DNA from: JBHGBM01 sp041946965
GTDB taxonomy: Bacteria > Acidobacteriota > Terriglobia > Bryobacterales > Bryobacteraceae
Length of the DNA stretch: 64,000 nucleotides
Direction of reading: 5' to 3'
Assembly: GCA_041946965.1 (NCBI GenBank)
Contig: JBHGBM010000023.1
Coordinates: 1-64,000 of the forward strand
Shown: positions 30,051 through 37,321 of the stretch, piece after piece
Layout of the letters: each line of letters starts with the position of its first letter
Position numbering within the stretch: position 1 is the stretch's first letter
Notes under the pieces: generated by a model
The model's input: only the letters and a program-made list of their open reading frames with translations
Told to the model about the DNA's origin: nothing
Database searches by the model: none
Translations under genes and position numbers: made by a program

Positions 30051-30093
30051 CCACGGATGCACACGGATGTACACCCTCCGTGTCCATCCGTGG
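30051..30093. repeat. Palindrome between dsrB and dsrL
   Basis: CCACGGATGCACACGGA (30051-30067) pairs with TCCGTGTCCATCCGTGG (30077-30093) with one mismatch around a 9-base loop. It fills most of the 66 bp gap between dsrB and dsrL. It matches the repeat at 728-769 and looks like a dispersed element inserted inside the operon. It could stabilise the upstream message or reduce read-through; there is no T-run. Confidence 0.6.
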
Positions 30094-30106
30094 TCTTTCC
30101 TTTCCC

Positions 30107-30949
30107 CTAGAACCGGATATGCGTGGACCGCGCGTACGTGGTGCCCGCGTACTTGAAGTCGTCGATGGACAACCCGTCATGGTCGGGATCGTTCATCGGC
30201 ATGGCCGGGCACACCGTGTAGCAGTTGCCGCAGTACATGCACTGTTCCTCGACCACTTCCACGGAGTTCTTGCCCTCCACCGCCTTGGGGCGGATGGCGC
30301 CGGTCGGGCACGAGGAGATCAGCGTAGGCACCTCGCACACCTTCGCGAGCATCTGGTGGTTGATCTTCGGCGGTCTGCGGTGTACGCCCAGAATGGCGAT
30401 ATCGGAGCAGTGCACCGCGCCGCACATGTTCAGGCAGCACGCCACCGCGATGCGCAGCTTGGCCGGCAGCGCCTCGTGCGTGAAGTGGCTGTTGAGCGAA
30501 TCCATCACGCTCTTGACGATGCCCGACGCATCCGTCGCGGAGCTATGGCAGTGGACCCAGCCCTGCGTGTGCACGATGTTGCTGATGGCGTTGTTGGTGC
30601 CGCCCACCGGATAACCCTTCTCCGCCAGTTCCTTCTTCAGCGGCTCGATGTTCTGCTCGTTATCCAGCAGGAATTCCACGTTGTTGCGGCTGGTGAACCG
30701 CAGGTAGCCGCCGCAGTACTTGTCCGCCAGATCCGCGAACATCCGCAGCGTCTGGATGGCCAGCAGGCGCGGCGACGCCGCCCGCACCGTGAAGATCTTC
30801 GCCCCGGATTCGGCCACGTGCACCAGCACGCCCGGCGCCAGCGTCTCGTGGTACTTCCACTTGCCGTAGTTTTCCTTGATCACCGGGTGGAGGAAACGCT
30901 CGTACTTCGGCGGCCCGATGTCGGTTCTTCTCTTCGGTTGCGGCGTCAT
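30107..30949 (-). CDS. dsrB: DsrB, dissimilatory sulfite reductase beta subunit with internal deletion
   Basis: 280 aa, against about 355-380 in the family. The N-terminal part is normal: VHVAESGAKIFTVRAA, HTQGWVHCHSSATDASG, and the cysteines of CCLNMCGAVHC and SCPTGAIRP; the ferredoxin domain reads CMYCGNCYTVCPAMP. At residue 261 the sequence jumps from DPDHDGLS straight to IDDFKYAGTTYARSTHIRF, which is the usual extreme C-terminus. Roughly 78 residues expected in between (a VGGKVSNAR-type strand through the GEWIERIGW helix) are missing, in frame. Function is doubtful unless this is an assembly artefact. dsrA ends 1 bp upstream. Confidence 0.88.
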   Translation of the reverse strand: MTPQPKRRTDIGPPKYERFLHPVIKENYGKWKYHETLAPGVLVHVAESGAKIFTVRAASPRLLAIQTLRMFADLADKYCGGYLRFTSRNNVEFLLDNEQNIEPLKKELAEKGYPVGGTNNAISNIVHTQGWVHCHSSATDASGIVKSVMDSLNSHFTHEALPAKLRIAVACCLNMCGAVHCSDIAILGVHRRPPKINHQMLAKVCEVPTLISSCPTGAIRPKAVEGKNSVEVVEEQCMYCGNCYTVCPAMPMNDPDHDGLSIDDFKYAGTTYARSTHIRF

Positions 30950-30950
30950 G

Positions 30951-32132
30951 TTATGCCTCCTCCTTCAGATAGATGTACGGATTGTCGCGCGGCGCGGCCA
31001 CCATCTCCGGCGCCGGGTCGAGCCCGATCGCGTCCAGGAAATTGGCCATGCCCACGCGCTGGATCAGCTCGCCGACGCGTTCGCGGTTCTTGCCGTACTC
31101 GTCCCAGAACTCCCACACGCGCTCGAGCAGCGTGTCGAGAGTCTCCTTGATTTCCTCGGCGGGGATGAACGGGATCAGCACGCTCGAAAGCAACGCGCCC
31201 TGTACGATCGGCGCCTTGGATCCGATCAGCACCGTGGCGCCCCGCTCCTTGCCCGGCGCCAGCGCCTTCGGCATCACGTTGATGCAGTGCATGCAGCGCA
31301 CGCACTCGCGGTTCTCGATCTTGAGCTCCTTGCCGTCCCACTCCATGCATCGCGTGGGGCAGCGGTCGCAAACGTCCTTCTGGACGTTGATGCCGTTGCT
31401 CGCGTACTTCTGTACCTCGGCCTGGTCGATCTGGATATCGTCCTTCCAGGTGCCGATGATGGAGAGGTCCGCGCGCGCGATCGAGGCCACGCAGTCGTTG
31501 GGGCAGCCGGCGCACTTGATCTTGAACTTATAAGGGAACGGCGGCCGGTGGAGCTGATCCTGGTACTCGCGGGTGATCTCGTCGCAGAGCTTCAGGGTGT
31601 CGTAGCAGGCCCACTCGCAGCGCGCCGGGCCCACGCAGCACGAAGGCGTGCGCAGGCTCGACCCGGAACCGCCCAGGTCGAAATCGTTCTGGGTCAGCTC
31701 GCTGAAGATGGGTTCCAGTTCGTCCGTCTTGGTGCCCAGGAACACCAGGTCGCCGGTGGAGCCGTGCATGTTGGTGAGCCCGGAGCCGTGCTTTTCCCAG
31801 ATGTCGCACAACGTGCGGATGGATGCGCTGTCATAGAACCAGCCGGCCGGCTGGTTCACCCGGATGGTGTGAAAATGCGCCACGTCCGGGAACTGCTCGG
31901 GCACATCGCTGTAGCGGCCGATGACGCCGCCGCCGTACCCGCGCACGCCGACGATGCCGCCGTGTTTCCAATGCCCTTTCTTCTCTTTGTAAGAGAGCTC
32001 CAGTTGGCCCAGGAGCCCTTCGGCCATCGGGCTTGTCTCCGCGGCCTTCTTGATTTCGGTCACGAAGCTCGGCCAGGGGCCCTTTTCGAGCTCGTCCAAC
32101 AACGGTGTCTCGACCTTCGGTTTATCGGCCAT
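30951..32132 (-). CDS. dsrA: DsrA, dissimilatory sulfite reductase alpha subunit
   Basis: 393 aa and apparently complete. The siroheme/[4Fe-4S] ligands are present as C-x5-C (Cys166 and Cys172 in CVGPARC) and C-x3-C (Cys210 and Cys214 in CPNDC). TGDLVFLGTKTDELEPIF and a ferredoxin domain (CDRCPTRCMEWDG ... CVRCMHC) follow, and the end reads NPYIYLKEEA. With DsrB it forms the core that reduces sulfite with DsrC as co-substrate. It overlaps the end of qmoC by 11 bp, so the apr-qmo and dsr blocks are translationally joined. Whether it groups with reductive or oxidative types needs a tree. Confidence 0.94.
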   Translation of the reverse strand: MADKPKVETPLLDELEKGPWPSFVTEIKKAAETSPMAEGLLGQLELSYKEKKGHWKHGGIVGVRGYGGGVIGRYSDVPEQFPDVAHFHTIRVNQPAGWFYDSASIRTLCDIWEKHGSGLTNMHGSTGDLVFLGTKTDELEPIFSELTQNDFDLGGSGSSLRTPSCCVGPARCEWACYDTLKLCDEITREYQDQLHRPPFPYKFKIKCAGCPNDCVASIARADLSIIGTWKDDIQIDQAEVQKYASNGINVQKDVCDRCPTRCMEWDGKELKIENRECVRCMHCINVMPKALAPGKERGATVLIGSKAPIVQGALLSSVLIPFIPAEEIKETLDTLLERVWEFWDEYGKNRERVGELIQRVGMANFLDAIGLDPAPEMVAAPRDNPYIYLKEEA

Positions 32133-33168
32133 AGCCTTCCTTTCTTACCAGCGCCAACGCCACCGAGCGGTAAGCAAGGTGGGCGAATTTGCTGAAGGGT
32201 GCGTACAAGAACAAGGCGAAAATCAGCGTGAGGTGGACGAAGTACACCACGTACATCGCCACTTCCTGCTGCGCCAGCCTCATAAGTTGCGATAAGATTC
32301 CCGTCGCCAGCACGCCGGCCAGCGTCAGGAAGAAAAACTTGTCGAAATAGGTCCCGTTGCGCAGGCTGCCCCAGCGCATCATGATCCCCACGACCGCCAC
32401 GAGCCCGGCCACGTTGGCGAAAAGCTTGAACGGGCTGGTGAGATCGAGCGGCGTCCGCAGCACTCCGAACATGGTGCCGATCCCCACCAGCGTGCCGGTG
32501 ATCGCCAGCCCCATGAATCCCCAGAAGATCAACAGATGCCCGGTGTGGCGCTTCACGTCGCAATCGCGCAGCTTCTTCTGCATCAGCACGTCGGCGGAAA
32601 CCACGCCGCCCGCGCGCACCCGCCCGCCCGCGGCTTTCACGAAACGCAACAGGCTCACGATGAAGAACATGAGCACCAGTCCCGAAAGTCCGAAAAACAG
32701 GCCCTCAAGAACCGGGATGGGGAACAGATTGGCGAACTCCAACCGCCCGTCGCCGGCGGGCTTGGGAGCCCACAGCGCAATGGCCGCGAACACCAGCATG
32801 GGGATCAGGAACACCAGCGGAAGCGCCTTGGGGCTGGACGCCCACTGGGCCAGGAAACGCGGGAAGGCGAAATGCTTGACGGCTTGCTCCCGCAGCGCGC
32901 CCAGCACGTCTCCCGGACGCGCGCCGCGCGGGCAGTACGTGGTGCAGTCGCCGCAGTTGTGGCAGAGCCAGATGGCGGGATCGGCCAGTACGCGGTCCTT
33001 CAGCCCCCACTGAGTCTCGATCATCTGCCGCCGCGGGAAGGGCGCGTCCTCGGGCGCGAGCGCGCACACCGCCGAGCAGTTGGCGCATTGGAAACACTTC
33101 TTCAGGTCGCCGCCGCCCGAGGCCATCACGTCGCGAATGAAGCCGGCGTCCGGTCTGATCGTCTCCAT
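32122..33168 (-). CDS. qmoC: QmoC, membrane subunit of the quinone-interacting complex
   Basis: 348 aa. The N-terminal half has two [4Fe-4S] motifs, CFQCANCSAVC and CHNCGDCTTYC, like HdrC; the C-terminal half has about six transmembrane helices of the HdrE/NarI type with haem-binding histidines (for example KRHTGHLLIFWGF and YFVHLTLIFALF). This HdrC-HdrE fusion is diagnostic of QmoC. It takes electrons from menaquinol and passes them to QmoAB and AprBA. It starts 3 bp after qmoB and overlaps dsrA. Confidence 0.93.
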   Translation of the reverse strand: METIRPDAGFIRDVMASGGGDLKKCFQCANCSAVCALAPEDAPFPRRQMIETQWGLKDRVLADPAIWLCHNCGDCTTYCPRGARPGDVLGALREQAVKHFAFPRFLAQWASSPKALPLVFLIPMLVFAAIALWAPKPAGDGRLEFANLFPIPVLEGLFFGLSGLVLMFFIVSLLRFVKAAGGRVRAGGVVSADVLMQKKLRDCDVKRHTGHLLIFWGFMGLAITGTLVGIGTMFGVLRTPLDLTSPFKLFANVAGLVAVVGIMMRWGSLRNGTYFDKFFFLTLAGVLATGILSQLMRLAQQEVAMYVVYFVHLTLIFALFLYAPFSKFAHLAYRSVALALVRKEGYGR

Positions 33169-33171
33169 GGG

Positions 33172-35049
33172 CTAAAACCCCTTATACGGGTTCGGGCCGA
33201 TTTCCCGCATCCTTTCCACGAAAGCATCGATCATACCGGGCAGCTTGCCGTATTCGTCGATGCTCAACTGCACCACCTCGAGCCGCTCGCGCTCCAGTTG
33301 CAGCCGGTCGAGCGTCTCCTTCACGTTCTCCAAACGGCGGTTGGCCAGCTCGCTGCCCTTTACGAAATGGCACTGGTATTCGTCGCCGTACTTGCAGCCC
33401 ACCAGCATAATGCCGTCGATGCCCCGCGAAAGGGCGTCGGCGATCCACACGATGTTCATGGAGCCCAGGCAGCGCAGCGGAATCACGCGCGCGCTGGCAT
33501 CGTACTTCACGCGCTTGGCCCCGGCGATGTCGAGCGCTGGCATGGCGTCGTTCTCGCACATGAAGCACACTACGCGCGGCTTCTCCTCGTCCTCCTCCGG
33601 CACCTCGATGGCCTTGATCATCGAGGAGATGATGTCCACCGAATAGTTCGAGAAGGAAATGATGCGCTCCGGGCACGCGCCCATGCAGATGCCGCAGCGC
33701 CGGCAGCGGTAGGGATTGGGCTTGGGCGTGCCCTTGGCGTCTTCGTCCAGCGTGCCGAACGGGCACTCCTCGGTGCAGCGCTTGCACTGGGTGCAGCGTT
33801 GCAGGAAGAACGAGGGGAAGGTCTGGTCGCCCGCCCTGGGGTGCACCGTCTCGCCGCGCGCGGCCATCTCCACGCACTGGATGGCCTTCATGGCCGCGCC
33901 GATGCCGTCTTCCCGCGCCTGCTCCTCGTCCATGGGGGCGCGGACGGTGCCCGCGGCGTAGATGCCGGTGCGCCGCGTCTCGTAGGGGAAGCAGACGAAG
34001 TGCGAATCCGGGAAGCCGTAGCGGTGCTCGGGCAGATCGGGCCCCTGGCGATAGCTGAGGTTCAGCGCGCCCGTGGCGTTGGGAACCATGCCGGTGGCAA
34101 GCACCACGGTGTCCGCCTCGATGGCGATCTCCTCGCCGAGCAGCGTATTCTTCACCGTGACTGCGAGGCGGCCGCCCGCCTGCTCGACCTTGGCGACCTC
34201 GCCCTTGGTAAGGAACGTCAGGGCGTCGTCCTGCGCCGCGCGGTAGAGCCGCTCGTGCTTGCCCGGCGTGCGCATGTCCTTGTAGATGACGTAGACCTTG
34301 GCGTCGGGCCGCTGCTTGCGGATTTCCGCGGCCTGCTCCAGCGTGCGCGTGCAGCACACCGCGGAGCAATAGGGCAGGTGCGCGGCGTCGCGCGAGCCCG
34401 CGCACTGGATAAACAGCACGTCGCCGCGGGCCTCGGAAATGCGCTCGGGCGTAATGACGCCCGGCAGCCCGTAGCCGAGATGCGCGAGTTTCTCCGGGCC
34501 GTACGGCCTGGAGCCGGTGGCCAGAACGATAGCGCCCACGCGCGCCGTTTGGCCGTCGAAGGCAACCTCGAACTGGCCCGGCTGGCCGTCGATGCGCGCG
34601 GCGGCTTCCAACCGCACCGCTTCGTAACCCGCGTCGGCGGCGGCCTGGGCGGCGGCCTCGGCCGCGGCATCGGAACCGAGAATGAGCAGGCGTTTGGAAA
34701 TCTCTTCCGTCAGGGGTTGCGGCGCCGAAGCCTTCTGGATCTTGGCAATCCCCATGGAGACATAATCCTCGGCCAGCGCCTGGGTTTCCTCGTCTTTGGG
34801 CTCGTGGCACCAGGCCACCAGCTCGCGCAGGTTCACGCGCTCGTGCTCGAAGGCGAAGGCTTCCGTTTTGAAGCGCGCCGAACAGGCGGCGACCACCACT
34901 TTGGCCGCGCCCTCGGAGCGGATCATCTCCAGCCCCTCCGGGCCGCAGAGCATCGGGTGCACCTTGGCCTGTTTGTTCAGTTTCGCGGTGTTGATCGCCT
35001 CCCCGATCCCGCAGCCGCTACAGACGTACACTCCCAAAGGAATCGCCAT
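33172..35049 (-). CDS. qmoB: QmoB, HdrA/MvhD-like flavoprotein subunit
   Basis: 625 aa, shorter than the roughly 750 aa of Desulfovibrio-type QmoB. It opens YVCSGCGIGEAI, has the family VNLRELVAWCHEPKDEETQ stretch and later two ferredoxin motifs (CTQCKRCTEEC, CRRCGICMGAC). It ends with an MvhD-like domain (VVCFMCENDAMPA; CKYGDEYQCHF). The first FAD Rossmann motif expected near residue 120 is degenerate (RLLILGSDAAAEAAAQAAA instead of GxGxxG), and about 60 residues that normally follow are not seen. The later FAD segment, ATGMVPNATGA, is present. It joins QmoA and QmoC in electron delivery to AprBA. Confidence 0.9.
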   Translation of the reverse strand: MAIPLGVYVCSGCGIGEAINTAKLNKQAKVHPMLCGPEGLEMIRSEGAAKVVVAACSARFKTEAFAFEHERVNLRELVAWCHEPKDEETQALAEDYVSMGIAKIQKASAPQPLTEEISKRLLILGSDAAAEAAAQAAADAGYEAVRLEAAARIDGQPGQFEVAFDGQTARVGAIVLATGSRPYGPEKLAHLGYGLPGVITPERISEARGDVLFIQCAGSRDAAHLPYCSAVCCTRTLEQAAEIRKQRPDAKVYVIYKDMRTPGKHERLYRAAQDDALTFLTKGEVAKVEQAGGRLAVTVKNTLLGEEIAIEADTVVLATGMVPNATGALNLSYRQGPDLPEHRYGFPDSHFVCFPYETRRTGIYAAGTVRAPMDEEQAREDGIGAAMKAIQCVEMAARGETVHPRAGDQTFPSFFLQRCTQCKRCTEECPFGTLDEDAKGTPKPNPYRCRRCGICMGACPERIISFSNYSVDIISSMIKAIEVPEEDEEKPRVVCFMCENDAMPALDIAGAKRVKYDASARVIPLRCLGSMNIVWIADALSRGIDGIMLVGCKYGDEYQCHFVKGSELANRRLENVKETLDRLQLERERLEVVQLSIDEYGKLPGMIDAFVERMREIGPNPYKGF

Positions 35050-36201
35050 TTATTTAGCCCACCGCATGGCTTTCAAGACCGCCGCCGTGGCGCTCCCGGT
35101 CGAGGCCGAGACTTCGCCCGGCCGGTGCGCACAGCCCGCCGCGATCAGCCCCGCGCCGCTTTCCAGGAACCCGAACTCGCCGCGCGGGAACTCAGCCGGC
35201 AGGCCCTCGGCCTGCGGCGCGACGCCGGTGGCGAGCACCAGCATCTCCACGCGGCGGGTGATCTTCTTCCCGCCCATCACATCTTCGGCGGTGACTAGCA
35301 GGTCGTGGGTCTGGGGGTCCTCTTCCACCTTGCCGACCTTGCCCTTGACCAGCTCGACATTCGGGCCGACACGGTTATAGAAATCCTCCAGCCGCCCCAT
35401 GGTGCGCACGTCAATGTAGAAGACCGCGACTTTCGCGCCCTCGAAGTACGTGGACTGCTTGAGCGTCGCCGCGCAGCACACCGTGGAGCAGTAAGGCAGG
35501 TGGTTCTCATCCCGCGATCCCGCGCACTGCGCGAAGGCAACGGTCTTGGGCGCGCGCCCGTCGGAGGGCCGCACCACCGCGCCCGCGGCCGCCGCTTCGT
35601 CCACCATGACGTTGGTGACCACGTTGGGGAACTTGCCGAACCCGAGGTTCAACCTGGAGGCGTCGTAGGGCTTCCAGCCGGTGGCCGCGATCACCGCGCC
35701 CACGTTGTAAGTGCGGACCTCTTCCTTCTCGTCGAGGTCGATGGCGGCGTATTTGCATGCTTTGGCGCAGGCGTCGCAGTCCTTGCCGCAGCGCTCGCGG
35801 CCGATGGCATACCGCGCCGGATACGCCACCGGAGCCGGAACCTTCAGCGCGCCCGAGGGGCAGGCCGGAACGCAGTCGCCGCACGCGGTGCAGGACGGGG
35901 TCACGTAGCGCGGCGCGATCCGCACCGTTACGTCGAAGTCCCCCGGCGTCCCCGCCACTTTCTCCAGATTCGCCCGGGTGATTACCGTCACCCGGGGATT
36001 CGCCTTGAGCCGCTTGAAATTGATCTCCAGTCCGCAGGATGGCGGACAGAGCTTGGGGAAATAATGGCGCATGTGGGCCACGCGCCCGCCCAGAAACGAC
36101 TCTTTTTCGATCAGGATGGCTTCGCGGCCCGCCTCGGCGGCTTCCAGCGCGGCCGTCAGGCCCGCGATGCCGCCTCCCACAACCAGTACGGGTTTACCCA
36201 T
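35050..36201 (-). CDS. qmoA: QmoA, HdrA-like FAD subunit
   Basis: 383 aa. The FAD motif PVLVVGGGIAGLTAALEAAE is intact at the N-terminus, followed by the HdrA-type LIEKESFLGGRVAHM and a ferredoxin-like pair of motifs (CTACGDCVPAC; CGKDCDACAKAC). The C-terminal part closes the FAD domain (VLATGVAPQAEG, GAGLIAAGCAHRPGEV). In sulfate reducers QmoA with QmoB mediates electron transfer between quinol and AprBA. It abuts qmoB with no gap and overlaps the YkgJ-like gene by 8 bp. Confidence 0.93.
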   Translation of the reverse strand: MGKPVLVVGGGIAGLTAALEAAEAGREAILIEKESFLGGRVAHMRHYFPKLCPPSCGLEINFKRLKANPRVTVITRANLEKVAGTPGDFDVTVRIAPRYVTPSCTACGDCVPACPSGALKVPAPVAYPARYAIGRERCGKDCDACAKACKYAAIDLDEKEEVRTYNVGAVIAATGWKPYDASRLNLGFGKFPNVVTNVMVDEAAAAGAVVRPSDGRAPKTVAFAQCAGSRDENHLPYCSTVCCAATLKQSTYFEGAKVAVFYIDVRTMGRLEDFYNRVGPNVELVKGKVGKVEEDPQTHDLLVTAEDVMGGKKITRRVEMLVLATGVAPQAEGLPAEFPRGEFGFLESGAGLIAAGCAHRPGEVSASTGSATAAVLKAMRWAK

Positions 36202-36994
36202 TCCGTTTTTTGGCCTCCAGCACTTCCGGCCGGATCTTCATGGTGCGCTCGTGGAACAGCGTGAACCGCAGCCACTGCATGGCGAAATCGAGCAGTTCCA
36301 GATCGTCGCGCCTGAGCGCTTCCACGCGCGCCTCGTCTACTTCAAAATACTGCAAGAATTTGCTCTCAAAAACGAACCGGCGGAACCGGTCCAGGTCGTA
36401 GCAGGCCATGTGGAACATGTCGACCTGCGCCGGGGAGAGGCCCTCGGCCTTGTCCCAGAACGGGTCGAGCATGAGATGCTTGAAGCCCGCCCCCATGGCC
36501 TCGTACTCCTCGATGCCCTGGTCCGAGATCCACTGCGCCACCGAGTAGACCTTGCCCCCGCCGTGCCCGTGGCAGATGTCCTCGCGCAGCAGGAAGTGGA
36601 AGGTGCGGTCGTTCGCCGTAACCTGGCGCGGCTCGGCCACCCCCAAAGGGTACATGCGGCAGGCCCACGGACGGTGAGGGTAGACGCCGCAGCCCGCCTC
36701 GCTCACGAACGGGCACTGCTTGTTCTCCCCTTCCATCTTGAGCATGCGGACGGGGATTTTCTGGCCGGACGCGAAGGGCGAGATGGTGTGCTTTTCCAGA
36801 AATTCGGAGGAGTCCATCTTCAGCGCGCGCTTCAGCCGCAGGATGTCGTAGGGAGTGAGCACGATGGAAACGTCGCGGCAGCACCGCCCGAAGCAGTCCA
36901 TCCCTGCCCGGCACTGGAACTGAAAACAGTCTTCCGGGCCCATGCGGGGGTACTGGTTCAAGATGGCGTCTTCGGTAATCAACTGTTCCGGCAT
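36194..36994 (-). CDS. YkgJ-family cysteine-cluster protein
   Basis: 266 aa, soluble. The eight-cysteine YkgJ pattern is visible: CFQFQCRAGMDCFGRCC near the N-terminus, then CPFVSEAGCGVYPHRPWACRMYP; these cysteines are thought to bind a zinc or iron-sulfur centre. The C-terminal half is helical and unassigned. The gene sits between the small zinc-type gene and qmoA, overlapping both, an arrangement that suggests a role in maturing or supporting AprBA/Qmo. The biochemical activity is unknown. Confidence 0.8.
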   Translation of the reverse strand: MPEQLITEDAILNQYPRMGPEDCFQFQCRAGMDCFGRCCRDVSIVLTPYDILRLKRALKMDSSEFLEKHTISPFASGQKIPVRMLKMEGENKQCPFVSEAGCGVYPHRPWACRMYPLGVAEPRQVTANDRTFHFLLREDICHGHGGGKVYSVAQWISDQGIEEYEAMGAGFKHLMLDPFWDKAEGLSPAQVDMFHMACYDLDRFRRFVFESKFLQYFEVDEARVEALRRDDLELLDFAMQWLRFTLFHERTMKIRPEVLEAKKRNG

Positions 36995-37275
36995 TCGGCG
37001 GGGTCCTTCGGGGTGCCTGAATCCTGAAGAATACTACCTTTCATGGCGTCGCGCGACCAGACCGGCAGCGGGCCCTGCTCCCCGTTGGTGGGGTCCAGGC
37101 GGAACCGGTAGGAGGCATGGACGTTGAAGCGGCTGCGCATCCACTCCCAGCCGCGCACGAAGTACGGGCAATCGTCGTTGAAGCAGACGTATTGGAAATC
37201 GCCGCTCCAGTTGCTGAGTTGCGGGTTGGCCCAGGTCGCCAGGGGCTTGCCGCAATGAGGACACTTAGGATGCAT
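36979..37275 (-). CDS. Small zinc-ribbon-like protein of the apr-qmo operon
   Basis: 98 aa. It starts MHPKCPHCGKPLATW and continues with YVCFNDDCPYFVRGW, giving two CxxC/CxxxxC pairs that make a zinc-ribbon-like site. The C-terminal half is short and polar. It overlaps the YkgJ-like start by 16 bp. Its start codon follows the terminator-like hairpin at 37287-37313 by only 11 bp, and no clear Shine-Dalgarno sequence is present, so expression may depend on read-through from aprA. Function is unknown. Confidence 0.7.
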   Translation of the reverse strand: MHPKCPHCGKPLATWANPQLSNWSGDFQYVCFNDDCPYFVRGWEWMRSRFNVHASYRFRLDPTNGEQGPLPVWSRDAMKGSILQDSGTPKDPAECRNS

Positions 37276-37286
37276 CGGGGGCCCAC

Positions 37287-37313
37287 AAAAAGGGGCGGGC
37301 GGGCGCCCGCCCC
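37287..37313 (-). terminator. Rho-independent terminator-like hairpin after aprA
   Basis: Read on the minus strand, GGGGCGGGCG and CGCCCGCCCC (37292-37313) form a perfect GC stem, followed by TTTTTG (37291-37286). It lies 8 bp after the aprA stop. It would end or attenuate transcription, making aprBA more abundant than the qmo and dsr genes downstream. The same GGGGCGGGC/GCCCGCCCC stem follows sat at 48849-48872. Confidence 0.7.
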
Positions 37314-37321
37314 GGTCGCTG

